Source of the DNA: DASWTL01 sp036402155
GTDB lineage: Bacteria; Bacteroidota; Bacteroidia; Sphingobacteriales; Sphingobacteriaceae
Length of the DNA: 17,247 bases
NCBI GenBank assembly: GCA_036402155.1
Contig: DASWTL010000191.1
Coordinates: 1 to 17,247 of the forward strand
Reading direction: 5' to 3'
Shown here one piece after another: positions 15,528 to 17,247 of the stretch. Every line of letters begins with the position of its first letter. Position 1 is the first letter of the stretch. The position numbers and the translations under genes were made by a program. The notes beneath the pieces were generated by a model. That model did no database searches and was not told the DNA's origin. It was given only the letters and a program-made list of their open reading frames with translations.

Positions 15528-16369
15528 CCTGCAACTTCCTTAGTCAATAAATAAAATACATCTTCAGGCTTCGCCTGTTCGTGAACAATAGCCATCAGCG
15601 CTCGTGTTATGCCTGCAGGGTTAGAATGTTGTATCACATTCCGACCATATACAATTCCTTTAGCACCTTGCTGAATTAAGCCATAGGTACGCTTTAATAT
15701 CTCTTCATCTGTGGCTTTACCACCACCTCTTACCAAAACCGGTATTCTGCCTGCAATTTCTATTACCCGGTGATACACATTAACGTCATCAGTAGGATCT
15801 GCTTTTATTATATCAGCGCCAAGCTCAACACCCTGCCGCACCAGGGGAATGATTTTTTCAGGATTCCCATCTACCTGGTATCCCCCGGCTTCAAAATTAG
15901 GCCGGAAAACAAGCGGTTCAACCATTAAGGGGATTCCGTACTGTTCGGTCAGCGGTTTTATCCTGAGGATATTTTGCACACATTGATCCATAACTTCAGG
16001 TTCATCAGGGATGCTAAAAAGATTCACTACCACACAAACCGCATCCAGACGTAAAGCCTGTTCTATGGGGTTCTCAATCATCCGGCTGAACAGTTTTGCA
16101 GGTAACTTTTTACCATAAACGTTAGCCACGTCGGTCCGCAATACCAATGATGGTTTTTCCCGTCCCGGAATTGACTGCAGGTAATGTGCCTGCCCAATGG
16201 TAAGCTGTATAGCATCCGGCGCCGCTTCAACCAATGTCTTAACAGCCTGTTCCATATTTTCAATTCCCTGAAGAAAGGAGTTTTCATTAAAGAAACCGTG
16301 ATCAATGGCAACATCAAAACAATTGCCTGATTTGCTGTTAAATAATCTGTTTAATCTATATTGTTTCAT
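15524..16369 (-). CDS. Class I aldolase of the DhnA/FbaB/LsrF type
   Basis: A cytoplasmic TIM-barrel aldolase of 281 residues. DVAIDHG (19-25) opens the barrel, the Schiff-base Lys is probably Lys189 in ADIIKADPT (185-193), and VRGGGKATDEE (213-223) with GIVYGRNV (238-245) forms the phosphate-binding end. The family includes class I fructose-bisphosphate aldolase (FbaB), LsrF and related enzymes that cleave or make phosphorylated keto-sugars. The ATG at 16369 is the only start: the frame stays open upstream through a heptamer repeat to a stop at 16457-16459, but has no ATG, GTG or TTG. The 4-base overlap with the oxidoreductase gene shows coupling. As the carbon-carbon bond-cleaving enzyme, it would act last, on the product of the PfkB kinase. 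Substrate unknown. Confidence 0.88.
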   Translation of the reverse strand: MKQYRLNRLFNSKSGNCFDVAIDHGFFNENSFLQGIENMEQAVKTLVEAAPDAIQLTIGQAHYLQSIPGREKPSLVLRTDVANVYGKKLPAKLFSRMIENPIEQALRLDAVCVVVNLFSIPDEPEVMDQCVQNILRIKPLTEQYGIPLMVEPLVFRPNFEAGGYQVDGNPEKIIPLVRQGVELGADIIKADPTDDVNVYHRVIEIAGRIPVLVRGGGKATDEEILKRTYGLIQQGAKGIVYGRNVIQHSNPAGITRALMAIVHEQAKPEDVFYLLTKEVAG

Positions 16370-16377
16370 CAGAGATG

Positions 16378-16445
16378 TGAGTATTGAGATATGAGTAGTG
16401 AGTATTAAGATGAGTAGTGAGTAGTGAGTACTGAGTACTGAGACA
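16378..16445. repeat. Degenerate heptamer tandem repeat
   Basis: Nine 7-base units of the type TGAGTAN with one 5-base remnant (TAAGA, 16406-16410): units at 16378, 16385, 16392, 16399, 16411, 16418, 16425, 16432 and 16439. The repeat fills most of the 126-base gap between the PIG-L and aldolase genes, and its end is 8 bases upstream of the aldolase ATG. On the minus strand it reads as NTACTCA units with no stop in the aldolase frame. Such short-period repeats occur between genes in Bacteroidota; a role here is not shown. Confidence 0.85.
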
Positions 16446-16495
16446 TGGCATACGTGTTATGTTGTTAATGATGAATTGATAAGGCTCCCGAACCA

Positions 16496-17247
16496 TCAGG
16501 CTAATCCTTGTGCCAGATCGCCCAGCGTTTCTTTTAATAAATTATCCTGGGGGAAAGCATGCCCAAGATGCTGCCGGAAACCTTCTCCGTACGATGCATT
16601 AATCATAGCGCCCTGTTGTTCCGAAAAAGATCGCATGGCTATTACATATTCATCCATTCCATGATGAGCTCTAAGCCAGCTTCTCTGAGAATCATGACAT
16701 TCGAGCATCTTTTCTTTGACGTCCATTGTGGATGAAATATCAACAACCAGTGACGGTTTTACCTGCATTCCAAACTTATCTTTACCTTCCATGGCATCTA
16801 CATAATACAAATACGGTGTAAAGAAAAAAGGCTCAGCCCCATCTGTTTTTATATTGATTATTCCTGCGGAGAAACAGGCAGTCTGCACGAGGCGGCTGGT
16901 GATCTCATGATCAACCATATAACAAGAAGGGCTCATGGTAAACACCATTCTAGGCTTTGTTTTACGAATCAGCGCCGTTGTTTTTAAAATAGTTGGCCTA
17001 TCGTACATGATAAAAATATCATCACAATCCAGGCAATGGTAAGAGGCATCCAGCAAATTTGCAGCTTCTGCGGCTTCCTTTTTCCGGATACGGCTTATTT
17101 CTTCCCGGCTTAAAGTCGCTGTACCGCAATCTCCCGGGGTCATTGTTGCTATTACTACGTTCCAGCCTTTTTCCTTTAACAATGCAAGCGTACCTGCACA
17201 GGTAAGCTCTGCATCGTCCGGATGGGCTACTATAGCCAGTACAGTAT
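16496..17247 (-). CDS. PIG-L (LmbE) family deacetylase, N-terminus cut by window edge
   Basis: A zinc-dependent de-N-acetylase. The frame stays open to the window edge; the last bases encode TVLAIVAHPDDAELTCAG, and the motif AHPDD (17213-17227) is the hallmark metal-binding site. A TTG at 17180-17182 is the first start-type codon of the visible frame that could be mistaken for the start, but it lies inside the fold; the true start is just beyond the edge, probably only a few residues away. The further metal site is in MVDHEITSRL, near the middle. About 250 residues are visible, the usual LmbE length. It is the first visible gene of the minus-strand run, 126 bases before the aldolase gene, and could remove the acetyl group from an N-acetylated sugar before the other steps. 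A role like the bacillithiol enzyme BshB is possible but does not suit the neighbours. Confidence 0.88.
   Translation of the reverse strand, partial: TVLAIVAHPDDAELTCAGTLALLKEKGWNVVIATMTPGDCGTATLSREEISRIRKKEAAEAANLLDASYHCLDCDDIFIMYDRPTILKTTALIRKTKPRMVFTMSPSCYMVDHEITSRLVQTACFSAGIINIKTDGAEPFFFTPYLYYVDAMEGKDKFGMQVKPSLVVDISSTMDVKEKMLECHDSQRSWLRAHHGMDEYVIAMRSFSEQQGAMINASYGEGFRQHLGHAFPQDNLLKETLGDLAQGLA

Noticed and set aside
17180..17182. TTG as the start of the PIG-L deacetylase
   Set aside because: The reading frame continues upstream to the window edge and encodes the essential AHPDD motif, so this TTG is an internal Leu codon.
1..17247. CRISPR array, tRNA, insertion sequence, prophage or toxin-antitoxin genes
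   Set aside because: No regularly spaced direct repeats with unique spacers, no cloverleaf-like segment, no transposase or integrase motif, and no paired small toxin-antitoxin frames were seen.

Overview
The window looks like chromosomal DNA from a Bacteroidota bacterium, most likely the Sphingobacteriaceae or Chitinophagaceae side of the phylum. The reasons are AT-rich intergenic DNA, start codons with little Shine-Dalgarno sequence, candidate promoters of the TAnnTTTG type, many exported sulfatase/esterase/sialidase-like proteins, and a copper regulator that joins a metal-binding fold to an AraC helix-turn-helix. This placement is inferred from the sequence alone. I see no rRNA, tRNA, CRISPR array, transposase or integrase.

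Region 1 (about 1-5960, plus strand) is a copper-resistance cluster. It starts after a palindromic repeat. In order it encodes a CopB-type (P1B-3, CPH) ATPase, an HMA-AraC one-component regulator, a CopA-type (P1B-1, CPC) Cu+ ATPase with one N-terminal HMA domain, and a 68-residue CopZ-like chaperone. A perfectly palindromic intrinsic terminator closes the run. A small membrane protein with its own candidate promoter follows. Together these would bind, pump out and sense copper or silver, with the sensor coded between the two pumps.

Region 2 (6011-11936) holds exported hydrolases. Two sulfatases and a GxDLY-SGNH esterase form a minus-strand run behind a good Bacteroidota-type promoter. A gamma-glutamyltransferase gene diverges from it. 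The hydrolases would strip sulfate and acyl groups from glycans in the periplasm or outside the cell.

Region 3 (11952-17247, minus strand) is a five-gene operon-like run. In transcription order it encodes a PIG-L (LmbE) deacetylase cut by the window edge, a DhnA/FbaB-type class I aldolase, a Gfo/Idh/MocA oxidoreductase (ATGA overlap with the aldolase), a PfkB sugar kinase, and an exported Asp-box sialidase-like protein. Deacetylase, dehydrogenase, kinase and aldolase together look like a route for an N-acetylated or otherwise unusual sugar. The substrate cannot be read from the sequence. A heptamer tandem repeat lies directly upstream of the aldolase start, and a hairpin shared with the convergent gamma-glutamyltransferase gene ends the run.
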